A DNA stretch of 64,000 bases from Sphingomonas sp. BAUL-RG-20F-R05-02 (GCF_022662305.1 NZ_JAKNQH010000005.1:1-64000); one strand, 5' to 3'; counted from the first letter of the stretch, positions 26,846-35,052 are shown. Program-made: numbers and translations. Notes: generated by a model from the letters alone, not told the origin.

Positions 26846-26950
26846 GCGTGGCCTTGTGTCCCCCCTTTCGCGAGGCCACCGCGATACGCTTTCAGCGTAT
26901 CTCCTCCCTGAACCTTGGCCACCGCGTGCATCGCACGCGGTGGTTTTTTT
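26846..26950 (+). ncRNA. Candidate small RNA with CCUCC motifs
   Basis: About 105 nt between a near-consensus promoter and a perfect terminator, with no reading frame. Hairpin 1 pairs GTGGCCT (26848) with AGGCCAC (26873) and displays a loop with six consecutive C. Hairpin 2 is GATACGC/GCGTATC (26883-26901). An unpaired TCCTCCCTGAACC follows, then the terminator stem. Unpaired C-rich anti-Shine-Dalgarno motifs between stable stems are the hallmark of alphaproteobacterial trans-acting sRNAs such as the suhB/MmgR type. It lies between two minus-strand genes. Family membership is inferred from layout. Confidence 0.7.
26919..26950 (+). terminator. Strong intrinsic terminator of the candidate sRNA
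   Basis: CCACCGCGTG (26919-26928) and CACGCGGTGG (26934-26943) pair perfectly around CATCG and are followed by seven T. Orientation is plus, ending 30 bp before the stop of the converging amidohydrolase gene. Confidence 0.9.
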
Positions 26951-26980
26951 ATCGCCTGATGATGGCGGTGCCCTTAGGGG

Positions 26981-27829
26981 CTACTCCGCTGCAACCGCGC
27001 TCTGGCGCGGTGATGCCTCGTCGGCGAGGGCTGCTATGATCCGTCTTAGCAGCGCAACCGTGGCGTCGAGGCCGCCGCCGGGCTGGTCCAGCGCATCGTC
27101 GAGATACAGCGCGCGGTCGAATTCAAGCTGGATCGCAAAGATGCCACGCGCCGGATCGGCCTGCCTCTCGATGATGTAGCCGCCGGGATATGGCGTGTTG
27201 AGCGTAACGGAAACGCCCGCTGCTGCCGCTTCTGTCTCGATCCGCGCGGTCATCCGCGCCGGCGCGGTACGTCCGAACCGGTCGCCGATCACCATTTGTG
27301 CACCAGCGACGCCGAGCGACGGCATCGAATGCACATCGAGCAGGACCGCGACGCCGAAGCGCGCCTGCGCTGCTGCCAACATCCCGGCAAGCGTGGCGTG
27401 ATACGGCCGGTGATCGTGTGCGATGCGCGCGTCCACCTCCTCCCCGGTAAGCTTGCGACGCCAAATCTCCCCGATCGCGCCGGTGCGACGCGGGATCAGG
27501 CCAAGGCCACCGCGTAGCTTGGCTGATGGCGCAGGCGCGGTCTTCGCCGAGACGCCCGCGTCGATCGCCGGGTCGCGTTCCTGCTCGCTGCGGTTGAGGT
27601 CGATCCAGGCACGCGCGCGGCGCTGCACGATGGTCGCTTCGTGCCTCCGTGCGGCCAGCGCCAGCGTGTCGACGTGACGATCCTCCAGCGCGGTGAGCAG
27701 GTGAAGGGGCACCCGAAGCGCGGTTTGCATCGCCGCCGGATAATCCCGCCCGGCGTGTGGTACGGATAGCACCACCGGGCTTGCCGGCGCGGTCGCGTCG
27801 AACACATCGAAGGGGAGCTGCTGCGATGC
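26981..27829 (-). CDS. N-formylglutamate amidohydrolase family protein
   Basis: About 282 residues from ATG 27829 (MASQQLPFDV). Motifs include VPHAGRDYP near the N-terminus (metal-binding His), EDRHVDTLA, ARAWIDLNRSEQERDP and VLLDVHSMPS, all typical of FGase-family zinc hydrolases. The enzyme removes formate from N-formyl-L-glutamate at the end of one histidine-degradation route. No hut genes are nearby. It is divergent from cpdR, an arrangement I recall from other alphaproteobacteria, so its cellular role may not be histidine use. Confidence 0.85.
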   Translation of the reverse strand, partial: ASQQLPFDVFDATAPASPVVLSVPHAGRDYPAAMQTALRVPLHLLTALEDRHVDTLALAARRHEATIVQRRARAWIDLNRSEQERDPAIDAGVSAKTAPAPSAKLRGGLGLIPRRTGAIGEIWRRKLTGEEVDARIAHDHRPYHATLAGMLAAAQARFGVAVLLDVHSMPSLGVAGAQMVIGDRFGRTAPARMTARIETEAAAAGVSVTLNTPYPGGYIIERQADPARGIFAIQLEFDRALYLDDALDQPGGGLDATVALLRRIIAALADEASPRQSAVAAE

Positions 27830-27940
27830 CATCCGCCCACGCGTAGAGCGCGCCTCGGGTCGCCGCAATCGGCGCATTGCGGCTGGAAAATATTAAGGGC
27901 TTTGCGCATAGATGCGGCTCGACGGTTTGGGCGAGACGTA

Positions 27941-28315
27941 ATGATCAGGATCTTGTTGGCGGAGGACGACCGCGTCATGCGTGAATATCTCACGCGGGCG
28001 CTGGAGCGGTCGGGATATGCGGTCAGCGCGGTGGATCGTGGCACGGCGGCGATCCCGCTGATCGAGACCGAGCATTTCGACCTGCTGCTGACGGATATCG
28101 TCATGCCCGAAATGGACGGGATCGAACTGGCGCAGCGCGCCGGCGAGATTGCACCCGATCTGCGCGTGATGTTCATCACCGGCTTTGCCGCGGTCACGCT
28201 GAAGGCGGGCAAGACCATGCCGCAGGCTCGGGTGCTCTCCAAACCTTTCCATCTGCGCGACCTCGTGCTCGAGGTCGACCGCATGTTCGAGATGGAACGC
28301 GCAAGCGGCGGATAA
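27941..28315 (+). CDS. cpdR: Single-domain response regulator CpdR
   Basis: A 124-residue lone receiver domain. Acidic residues in LLAEDD, Asp52 in LLTDIVMPEMDG and Lys101 in LSKPFHLRD are the phosphorylation-site set, and the MFITGFAA strand with HLRDLV is characteristic of CpdR. ATG 27941 is preferred; the frame upstream adds an unlike basic stretch. In Caulobacter unphosphorylated CpdR brings ClpXP and its substrates to the pole to drive cell-cycle proteolysis, with the phosphorylation state set by CckA-ChpT. Cytoplasmic. Confidence 0.93.
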   Translation: MIRILLAEDDRVMREYLTRALERSGYAVSAVDRGTAAIPLIETEHFDLLLTDIVMPEMDGIELAQRAGEIAPDLRVMFITGFAAVTLKAGKTMPQARVLSKPFHLRDLVLEVDRMFEMERASGG

Positions 28316-28394
28316 TTTATCAAAGTGGCGCTTGCGCAGGGGACGAACCCTCGCTATTGGCCGCCGCTCGCAAGGCTTAACCGCCAAGCGCCGT

Positions 28395-28469
28395 GGGCGT
28401 GTAGCTCAGTGGTAGAGCACTGTGTTGACATCGCAGGGGTCGCAAGTTCAATCCTTGCCACGCCCACCA
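28395..28469 (+). tRNA. tRNA-Val (anticodon GAC)
   Basis: The 75-nt sequence folds as a cloverleaf. GGGCGTG pairs with CACGCCC before A and encoded CCA. The D-arm is AGCTCAGTGGTAGAGCA, the anticodon loop TTGACAT gives GAC, and the T-arm has GGTCGCAAGTTCAATCC. A terminator follows immediately. Confidence 0.97.
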
Positions 28470-28474
28470 TGAAA

Positions 28475-28510
28475 AGCCCCGCTAGGCCAATGGCCGAGCG
28501 GGGCTTTTTT
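28475..28510 (+). terminator. Terminator of tRNA-Val
   Basis: AGCCCCGCT (28475-28483) pairs with AGCGGGGCT (28497-28505) and is followed by a T-run to 28510, just after the tRNA CCA end. Confidence 0.9.
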
Positions 28511-28832
28511 GCTTTTGAGCGTTAGAAAAGAGTCCCTGCGTGGTAAGGCGCGGTGCTTAGACAGGCCAGAGGATTGGCTAACCACCACCGCTTCGTCAGC
28601 CCCTGCGGGCTGAGCGTCAGTCATAGAAATCGTAGCAGCGGTGTCAGGCAAGCGGCGTCAGACCCGCGGCTGCGGGCGCTCAACGCCCTCCAAATCTCGT
28701 CACGCTTCGTATTGATTTGGCAGGGGGACTTCGTTTGAACGGATGTAACGAAGCGTTAGCACCATGATGTTTATCAGACTTCCAAGCTCATCGACTGCCG
28801 TGTTCGGGGGCATGTAACGGAAGGGATGAACC
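28511..28832. other. Empty stretch
   Basis: About 320 bp with no supported gene. Short GC hairpins (for example CAGCCC-CTGC-GGGCTG near 28600) are present but lack a T-run. Confidence 0.4.
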
Positions 28833-29816
28833 TTGCTGTCATCGACGACGCAGCGCCGGGTTGTTGTTGTCGACGATTCCCGCACCGTCCAGGCAATGCT
28901 TGACCACGCGTTCAGCACGCGACCGGACTTCCAGGTCGTCGGCTTCGCGAGCGATGCACCGTCGGCGGTTGAAATGATCCGCCGTCTCAAGCCTGATATC
29001 GTCACGATCGACCTGTGTATGGCATCTCGAGAGGGTGCCGCGCTGCTCGAGATGCTGAGCGACCTTCCTGCTCTGTGCAAGATCGTCGTTTCGGACAGTT
29101 CGGTGTCCAACATCCGCCTCACGTCCACGCTGATGGCGTCCGGCGCGGCGGCATGCATCGCAAAGCAGGAGCTTGTCACCGATCCGGCGAGCTTCTTCAA
29201 AAAGATCAAGGCTGCCGCACACCAGATCGCAAGTCTGAAAGCGCAGCATTCAGGTCCGAACCATTTGCCGCGCGAGTCGCTGAGCGCCGCTGCAAACATT
29301 GCAGTTGAGGAGCCGATTGCCGCTTTTCCGATTCCTGCGGATGAGGCGGCGCGAGTGGATTTTGTGATCGGACACGGCCTGGCCGATGCCCGGCACGAAC
29401 GGCGCTTTGATCTCGTTACGAAGCATGTTGCGACCGTCACGCGTTTTCCGGCATGTCTCCTCACCGTCATTGATCGTGATACCCAGTGGATCAAATCCGC
29501 ATACGGCCTCGAGATTCAGAGCACACCGCGCAATCAAGCGTTTTGCAACTTCACTATATCGGAGCGAGAAGTCTTCGTTGTGCCCGATGCGATGTCGGAC
29601 AAGCGTTTTTGTTCGAACGACTGGGTTACAGGTGCTCCCAACATCAGGAGCTACGTGGGGTACCCCGTTTTCAACGCAATGGGCGTGGCAATAGCGTCGC
29701 TATGCGTGATCGATATTCGCGCGCGAACCGTTTCCAGCCGGGTTATCGATCAACTCGCAGGCCTTTCGGCCATCGTGGCCGAAATGATTGATCAGCAGAC
29801 GGCGAGAGCTGCTTAG
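28833..29816 (+). CDS. Receiver domain plus GAF domain signalling protein
   Basis: A 327-residue protein. TTG 28833 is chosen because AAGGGA lies seven bases upstream and the coding pattern begins there; the nearby ATG is out of frame. Residues 8-125 form a receiver of the CheB style (VVVVDDSRTVQAML, and IVTIDLCMASREGAALLEM with the acceptor Asp). Residues 175-320 form a GAF domain (RFPACLLTVIDRDTQWIKS, NQAFCNFTI, YVGYPVFNAMGVAIASLCV), the type that follows receivers in two-component proteins. There is no kinase or DNA-binding domain, so it probably signals through a partner. No histidine kinase is adjacent. Confidence 0.8.
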   Translation: MLSSTTQRRVVVVDDSRTVQAMLDHAFSTRPDFQVVGFASDAPSAVEMIRRLKPDIVTIDLCMASREGAALLEMLSDLPALCKIVVSDSSVSNIRLTSTLMASGAAACIAKQELVTDPASFFKKIKAAAHQIASLKAQHSGPNHLPRESLSAAANIAVEEPIAAFPIPADEAARVDFVIGHGLADARHERRFDLVTKHVATVTRFPACLLTVIDRDTQWIKSAYGLEIQSTPRNQAFCNFTISEREVFVVPDAMSDKRFCSNDWVTGAPNIRSYVGYPVFNAMGVAIASLCVIDIRARTVSSRVIDQLAGLSAIVAEMIDQQTARAA

Positions 29817-30022
29817 CGCAGTTGGGGATGGCACGAAAACGACGCCAGACCGCTTGGCGCATTCGCTGACATGCAAGGCGCGGTGCGCACTGCTTGGTCG
29901 ATCGCGAACGTATTGGCCCGCAGCTGCACGCTTCAAAGGGTACTGTACCGTTAACCACGTCGTTTCAGCCGTATTTATGAGCTGCGCGGATACACGCCAT
30001 AGGATCATCTGAGGTAGAGCGT

Positions 30023-31945
30023 GTGTATCAGTTTACGGTAACGTCTGGCGATCATTGCGGCGGCAAAGGGTTCCTCACGCGCCTAGCCCGCGATCGACGC
30101 GGCAACACGCTGGCGATGATGGCGGCGTTCCTCGTCCCGTTGTTAGGGCTGGCTGGGTCCGCTGTCGATGTAGCGCGGCTCTATGTGGCCAAAACGCGTC
30201 TTCAGCAGGCGTGCGATGCGGGCGTGCTTGCCGGTCGTAAGTTCATGACCACCACCGCCAGCACGCTTGATCCCACCGCAGTCACCCAGGCGCAGAACTT
30301 TTTCGGCAACAATTACAAGACCGGCTGGTTGGGCACCACCGGCACGGTGTTCACACCCGTCAAAACCGCCGATGGCCAGGTTGCCGGGACGGCAGCGGTA
30401 ACGGTGCCGATGACCGTGATGAAGATCTTCGCCGTGCCCGCCAGCACGATCAACGTGACGTGCCAGGCGCGTTACGATGTGGCCGACACCGATGTGATGT
30501 TCGTGCTCGACACGACCGGATCGATGGCATGCCTGCCAGGTGGCGCGGATACATGCGGCACCGGCACCTATTCCTATACACGCCCATCTGCCAGCGGCGG
30601 CGTGCCGGGTTACGCGGGCAGCACCGGCTATGCGGTGCGCGAACTGACCTCGGGCGGCAATAACGTCTCGCGCATCGAGGCGCTGCGCAAGGCGGTGCTG
30701 AGCTTCTACGATGAATTCGCTGCCAATGCCGATCCGGCGACCAACGTTCGCTATGGCTTCGTCACGTACAGTTCTGCGGTTAATGTTGGTCAGGCAATCC
30801 TCGACATGTCACCCAACTACATGGTCGGTTCGAGCGGGTCGGCGGACCAGCCGTGGTACCAGTCGCGGCACGTGGTCGCCGACTATACGATCTCCACATC
30901 AGACTCCCGCAACAACAAAGCACAGGCGGATTGTACCGCTGCTGCTGTCCGCTCGCCATCGACACCGCTCACCTACAATCCGTCAACCAGCACAGCGACT
31001 AGCAGCTACGATGTATGGCGCACGCAGGGCAACTCGAACTCGAACAGCTATTTCTGCTACACCCGCACCGACACGCTTGGGCCGAGGTGGGAATATACGA
31101 AGCTCCAGTGGGACGTTAGTCCGCTGTTGAACGGTGCCGCGTCGATAACCGATCCAACGGCGGTCGACGGGTCGAAGACGCAGTGGCTCGGCTGCGTGGA
31201 AACGCCGGTTGATAACCCCGGCCAGACCAGCTTCAGCACCGCCAATCTGCCGTCCGAGCTCGACCCGGATGCGAAGCCAAGCGGCAGTACGCGCTGGTGG
31301 CCGCATATGCAGGATATCGAATACTGGCGGACCAAAACACTTGATTACACCAATGGTGACGACAACAACAATCGCCCAAGCCTCGGCTCGTCGTCACTGC
31401 AACAGAGCGGTTACGCACCTTGCGGCAAGCCGGTGAAGCGGCTCGGCGTCATGGCGCGGGCGGATGTTTACAACTATCTGTACGCGACTGATTTCGTGCC
31501 GCAGGGCGGTACGTATCACGATACCGGCATGATCTGGGGCAGTCGCCTGATCTCCCCCTCCGGCGCCTGGGCGGCGGACACGGCGGCATGGCCGTCGCGT
31601 AACCCGCCAAACCGGGTGATCGTGTTCCTGACCGACGGCGTGATGTCGCCGAACAGCAACTCCTATTCGATGTATGGTTATGAGGATTACGACAAGCGCG
31701 TAGCGAACGGCAACACCAGCAATCTGACGAGTTACCACAACTACCGGTTCCTTGCGGCCTGCGCGGCGGCGAAGGCGCGAAACGTAGACATCTGGACAGT
31801 GGCGATCGCGAGCAGCACGTCGACGCCGCTGCAAACCTGCGCGACGACGACGAACCAGGCGCTTTTCACGACCAGCGGCACCGGGCTGAGCGCTGCGTTC
31901 ACCTCGATCGCCCAGCATCTCGCCATGCTGCGGATCACCCAATGA
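30023..31945 (+). CDS. TadG-like pilus-associated protein with vWA-type domain
   Basis: A 640-residue protein from GTG 30023, preceded by GAGGTAGAG. Residues 20-55 (RDRRGNTLAMMAAFLVPLLG) are the TadG/TadE N-terminal segment that inserts in the membrane with the bulk outside. A von Willebrand A-like domain follows: DVMFVLDTTGSM gives a DxTGS MIDAS-type start, with a long insertion rich in Ser, Thr and Asn, then FLTDGVMSPNSNSY, ending AFTSIAQHLAMLRITQ. TadG-like proteins accompany tight-adherence pili. It overlaps the next gene by ATGA. No TadA, TadB, TadC or RcpA is in the window. Confidence 0.85.
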   Translation: MYQFTVTSGDHCGGKGFLTRLARDRRGNTLAMMAAFLVPLLGLAGSAVDVARLYVAKTRLQQACDAGVLAGRKFMTTTASTLDPTAVTQAQNFFGNNYKTGWLGTTGTVFTPVKTADGQVAGTAAVTVPMTVMKIFAVPASTINVTCQARYDVADTDVMFVLDTTGSMACLPGGADTCGTGTYSYTRPSASGGVPGYAGSTGYAVRELTSGGNNVSRIEALRKAVLSFYDEFAANADPATNVRYGFVTYSSAVNVGQAILDMSPNYMVGSSGSADQPWYQSRHVVADYTISTSDSRNNKAQADCTAAAVRSPSTPLTYNPSTSTATSSYDVWRTQGNSNSNSYFCYTRTDTLGPRWEYTKLQWDVSPLLNGAASITDPTAVDGSKTQWLGCVETPVDNPGQTSFSTANLPSELDPDAKPSGSTRWWPHMQDIEYWRTKTLDYTNGDDNNNRPSLGSSSLQQSGYAPCGKPVKRLGVMARADVYNYLYATDFVPQGGTYHDTGMIWGSRLISPSGAWAADTAAWPSRNPPNRVIVFLTDGVMSPNSNSYSMYGYEDYDKRVANGNTSNLTSYHNYRFLAACAAAKARNVDIWTVAIASSTSTPLQTCATTTNQALFTTSGTGLSAAFTSIAQHLAMLRITQ

Positions 31946-32565
31946 TCCGGCGGCCTCATCAGCGGCTTGCCGATGATCGGCGCGGCTCGACCGCACTCGA
32001 ATTCGGGCTGATCGCGCCGGTCATGCTGTTGATGATGATGGGGCTGGGCGACCTGCTGTACCAGGCGTATTCTCAGGCGGTCCTCAACGGCGCGATACAG
32101 AAGGCGGCGCGGGATTCGTCGGTCGAAGGCGGCGCCAGCAATACCGACGCGATCGATGCCAAGGTCGTCAAACTGATGGTTCCGCTCATCAAGAACCTCG
32201 CCAATAACTGCGCGCCAACCGGAACGACGGCGAGCTGGTGTTCGACGCGCAAGACGTACGACAGCTTCAGCGAGGTCGCGCCCGAGCCGTTCACGGACAC
32301 GAACGGTAACGGCGTGCGCGACCCGGGCGAGTGTTACACGGATGAGAACGGCAACGGATCGTGGGATGCCGATCCCGGGCTGAACGGGCAGGGCGGTGCC
32401 AGCGCGGTGACGCTCTACACGATGAGCATTACCTATCCGCGCGTGTTTCCCGTGGCAGGCCTGCTCAAGCTGCCGACCATGCAGACGATTACGGCCAGCA
32501 CCCTGATCAAGAACCAGCCCTATGCCGCACAGACGGTCAGCGCCAACGTGACGATTTGCACATGA
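31942..32565 (+). CDS. TadE-like pseudopilin with acidic calcium-loop-like insert
   Basis: A 207-residue protein. DDRRGSTALEFGLIAPVMLL is the TadE-type start, a charged stretch and Glu followed by a hydrophobic helix. Residues about 115-145 contain two short DxNxNG-like acidic loops (DTNGNGVRD and DENGNGSWD), reminiscent of EF-hand or dockerin calcium loops and unusual in TadE. Four cysteines lie in the exported part. It overlaps both neighbours by four bases (ATGA), so the trio is translationally coupled. Confidence 0.8.
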   Translation: MIRRPHQRLADDRRGSTALEFGLIAPVMLLMMMGLGDLLYQAYSQAVLNGAIQKAARDSSVEGGASNTDAIDAKVVKLMVPLIKNLANNCAPTGTTASWCSTRKTYDSFSEVAPEPFTDTNGNGVRDPGECYTDENGNGSWDADPGLNGQGGASAVTLYTMSITYPRVFPVAGLLKLPTMQTITASTLIKNQPYAAQTVSANVTICT

Positions 32566-33308
32566 TGCCGCGCCGCTTGCACAGCTTCGCAAACAGGCTC
32601 CGCCGCGACCGGGCGGGGCTCGCGATGATCGAGTTCGCCCTCTCCGCTCCGGTCGTGCTGGCGATCGGCTGCTATGGTACCGAAATGGCGAACCTCGCGA
32701 TGGTCAACATGCGGGTCAGTCAGATCGCTTTGAACCTGGCCGACAACGCGTCGCGCGTGGGGGCGTATAGCAACCTGACGACGCAGCAACTGCGCGAGGT
32801 CGACATCAACGACATTCTTCAAGCGGCGCGCTATCAGGGGCAAGGTATCAACCTGACCGCGAACGGGCGCATCACCATTTCCAGCCTGGAGAATGTCGCG
32901 CAAAATTACGATACCGCCAACAATGGCGCCCCCGTGCAGCGCATCCACTGGCAGCGCTGCATCGGCGCGCAGAGTGGCAAAGACTTCGACAGCCAGTTCA
33001 AGGCGAACGTACCGGCCAACGCCGGATCGGTCGCGGCGACGAGCCCCAGCGATCCCAACCGGGGCTATGATCTGCCCGGCGGCATCAGCGACAACGGTAC
33101 CACCCCAATACAAGCGCCGGGCGGTGCGGGCGTGATTTACGTCGAGATCAATTATCGAACCAAGCCGCTGTTTGGTTCGTGGCTCTCGCAACCGCAGTTG
33201 ATCCACTATATCGCGTCATTCGTGGTGCGTGACCGGCGCGATTACGCGCAGCTCTACAACCCTGCGCCCGCGGCGAGCTTGTCGACCTGCAACCTATACG
33301 CGGTCTGA
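32562..33308 (+). CDS. TadE/TadG-like exported protein
   Basis: A 248-residue protein from ATG 32562. The N-terminus RRDRAGLAMIEFALSAPVVL is the TadE-like segment with the conserved Glu, followed by a single membrane helix and an extracytoplasmic domain with cysteines, ending SLSTCNLYAV. Third member of the coupled trio after the TadG-like and TadE-like genes; probably a minor pilin or pilus-anchoring component. Confidence 0.75.
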   Translation: MMPRRLHSFANRLRRDRAGLAMIEFALSAPVVLAIGCYGTEMANLAMVNMRVSQIALNLADNASRVGAYSNLTTQQLREVDINDILQAARYQGQGINLTANGRITISSLENVAQNYDTANNGAPVQRIHWQRCIGAQSGKDFDSQFKANVPANAGSVAATSPSDPNRGYDLPGGISDNGTTPIQAPGGAGVIYVEINYRTKPLFGSWLSQPQLIHYIASFVVRDRRDYAQLYNPAPAASLSTCNLYAV

Positions 33309-33376
33309 TCTCCGCGCGGCCTCGACCGAGTCCTATCCGTTGAAAGCCATACTGGCGTTTTTGCGAGGATAGCGTC

Positions 33377-33422
33377 GTTGACATCGCAGGGGCCGCAAGG
33401 TCGAGCCTCGCGATCCCCGCCA
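33377..33422 (+). pseudogene. Relic of a tRNA-Val 3' half
   Basis: GTTGACATCGCAGGGG is identical to the anticodon-arm region of the tRNA-Val at 28395. The match continues to the CCA end with 37 of 46 positions identical, and the next bases (TGAGAAGG against TGAAAAGC) remain similar. The 5' half is absent or unrecognisable. A weak hairpin GGCTG/CAGCC followed by CCTTTTT at 33429-33464 may be the old terminator. Confidence 0.7.
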
Positions 33423-33463
33423 TGAGAAGGCTGCCGACGCAGACCGGATCGACAGCCCCTTTT

Positions 33464-34048
33464 TCATGTGCTCGCCCGGCGCCGCACCGAGACGGCGAGC
33501 AGGATCGCCGACAGCAGGAAGTAGAACGCGCCGAACGCGGCATAGGGCGCGATGCCGGTGATGTTGAGGGGCGCGGTACCGAACGCGCGCTGGACGAAGA
33601 ACGTCCCCGCCAGCGCCGACTGCGCGCCGCTGAGGATCATCGCCCACTGCGCGCCCGCGACGCGCCACCGGCGCACGGCGGTGGCGAGTTGCAGGGTACC
33701 GGCGATCCCGGCCCACACCCCGAACACGACAAACACCCCGCTCATCGTCTGAGCCTGGTCACGGCCGAGCGCCACGGCGACGGCGATTGCGGTAAGGATG
33801 CTCACCACCACGTTGAACGCCTGCGACGGGTTGCGGGCCAACCCGCCGCTATGCCGCGCATCGGTGAAGTTCGCCGCCGCGTCCCACGCCGGATAAGCGA
33901 CGAGCAGCATAGCCGCCAAAGCCGGCATGTCCTTGCCGAAGAGGAAGGCCATCGCCACCCAGACGGCGGCGACCGCCGCGCGGAGAAAGTAATAGCGTGT
34001 CAGCCATGCGCCGGATGCGGCGGGATGCGGTTGCCGGGTCATCGCCAT
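33464..34048 (-). CDS. DUF308-type membrane protein
   Basis: A 194-residue integral membrane protein with six hydrophobic segments arranged as three hairpins, and a basic C-terminus RRRAST. The alternation of short helical pairs with Gly/Ala-rich turns (GVWAGIAGTLQLATAVRRW, ILSGAQSALAGTFF) fits the DUF308 family that includes HdeD. Function in this family is unclear outside acid resistance in E. coli. It is on the same strand as ohr and starts six bases after ohr ends, so the two are probably cotranscribed. Confidence 0.7.
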   Translation of the reverse strand: MAMTRQPHPAASGAWLTRYYFLRAAVAAVWVAMAFLFGKDMPALAAMLLVAYPAWDAAANFTDARHSGGLARNPSQAFNVVVSILTAIAVAVALGRDQAQTMSGVFVVFGVWAGIAGTLQLATAVRRWRVAGAQWAMILSGAQSALAGTFFVQRAFGTAPLNITGIAPYAAFGAFYFLLSAILLAVSVRRRAST

Positions 34049-34054
34049 GTCTCC

Positions 34055-34474
34055 TCAGGCGAGCGCGAGGTCGACGGCGGCGCCATCGCGGGCGAGCGCC
34101 GAATACGGGCAGACCACATCCGCAGCTTCGATCAGCGATTGCGCGGTGGCGGTGTCGATCCCGTCGAAGGCGACGCGAAGCGTAATGGCTAGTCCGAAGC
34201 CGGCCCCATCGTCACGGCTGCCGATGCCGACCTGCGCGGTCACGCGTGGTTCGCCGATCGCGACCTTGCGCTGCCCGGCGACGAACTTCAACGCGCCGAG
34301 GAAGCATGCGGCATAGCCCGATGCGAACAACTGCTCCGGGTTGGTGCCCGCACCGCCACCGCCGCCGAGTTCCTTGGGCGTGTCCAGCGTCAACGAAACG
34401 CGACCGTCATTCGATGCGACCGAACCCGTGCGCCCCCCGGTTGCAGTGGCTTCGGCTTTATAAAGGATTTTCAT
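34055..34474 (-). CDS. ohr: Organic hydroperoxide resistance protein Ohr
   Basis: A 139-residue OsmC/Ohr-family thiol peroxidase that reduces organic hydroperoxides in the cytoplasm. Cys57 (SGYAACFLGAL) and Cys122 (VVCPYSALAR) are the peroxidatic and resolving cysteines. NPEQLFASGYAACF is the family signature. It is divergent from the regulator ohrR, with two TATCGCGATA operators between them. Confidence 0.95.
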   Translation of the reverse strand: MKILYKAEATATGGRTGSVASNDGRVSLTLDTPKELGGGGGAGTNPEQLFASGYAACFLGALKFVAGQRKVAIGEPRVTAQVGIGSRDDGAGFGLAITLRVAFDGIDTATAQSLIEAADVVCPYSALARDGAAVDLALA

Positions 34475-34509
34475 TGTGTGATCCCTTGATGAAATATCGC
34501 AACAAACAT

Positions 34510-34519
34510 TATCGCGATA
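34510..34519. promoter_or_regulatory. OhrR operator-like palindrome, ohr side
   Basis: TATCGCGATA is a perfect palindrome 35 bp upstream of the ohr start and 65 bp upstream of ohrR. The same decamer recurs at 34566, and partial TATCGC half-sites flank it. Its place between ohr and a MarR-type peroxide sensor makes it a likely OhrR site. Confidence 0.75.
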
Positions 34520-34556
34520 TAAATAGGCATCTAGGAAAGCGTTTGGTCCTTGTCCA

Positions 34557-34575
34557 GCGATAATTTATCGCGATA
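34557..34575. promoter_or_regulatory. OhrR operator-like palindromes, ohrR side
   Basis: Two overlapping palindromes: GCGATAA-T-TTATCGC (34557-34571) and TATCGCGATA (34566-34575), ending 9 bp before the ohrR start. Binding here would block ohrR translation-start-proximal transcription, consistent with autoregulation. Confidence 0.7.
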
Positions 34576-34584
34576 TGGACTTGC

Positions 34585-35052
34585 ATGGATACGAACCCGC
34601 AACCACGCCGCGCCGCGCCGTCGCTCGACCAACTGCTGTGCTTCTCGCTGTACGGGGCGAACATGGCGATTAACCGCGTCTACAAGCCGCTGCTGGATGG
34701 CCTCGGGCTGACCTACCCACAATATCTCGTGCTGAACGTGCTGTGGGAGCACGGGACGGAGACGGTCGGCGGTATTGCTGAGCGGCTGGCGCTGGAATCG
34801 AGCACGATCACGCCGCTGGTGAAGCGACTCGAACAGGCCGGGCTAGTCGAGCGCCGCCGCAACCCGGCCGACGAGCGTCAGGTCGTCGTTTCTCCGACCG
34901 ATGCGGGCCGCGCGATGCAGGAGCGGACGCACTGCCTCGGCGCCGAACTGTTCGCCGCCGCCGGCCAACCGGTCGAGAAGCTGATCGCGCTGACCCGCGA
35001 GGTGCAGGCGCTGCGCGATTCATTGACGGCGTTCGAGGTGGCGCGGGGTTGA
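34585..35052 (+). CDS. ohrR: MarR-family peroxide sensor OhrR
   Basis: A 155-residue winged-helix repressor. Cys19 in LDQLLCFSLYGAN is the reactive cysteine conserved in OhrR. A second cysteine at 117 suggests the two-cysteine subtype that forms an intersubunit disulfide on oxidation. ESSTITPLVKRLEQAGLVER is the recognition helix and wing. It should repress ohr and itself until oxidised by organic peroxides. Divergent from ohr with palindromic operators between. Confidence 0.92.
   Translation: MDTNPQPRRAAPSLDQLLCFSLYGANMAINRVYKPLLDGLGLTYPQYLVLNVLWEHGTETVGGIAERLALESSTITPLVKRLEQAGLVERRRNPADERQVVVSPTDAGRAMQERTHCLGAELFAAAGQPVEKLIALTREVQALRDSLTAFEVARG

Noticed and set aside
33377-33422. Functional second tRNA-Val
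   Set aside because: Only the 3' half is recognisable and the acceptor and D-arm halves are missing, so it cannot fold into a tRNA.
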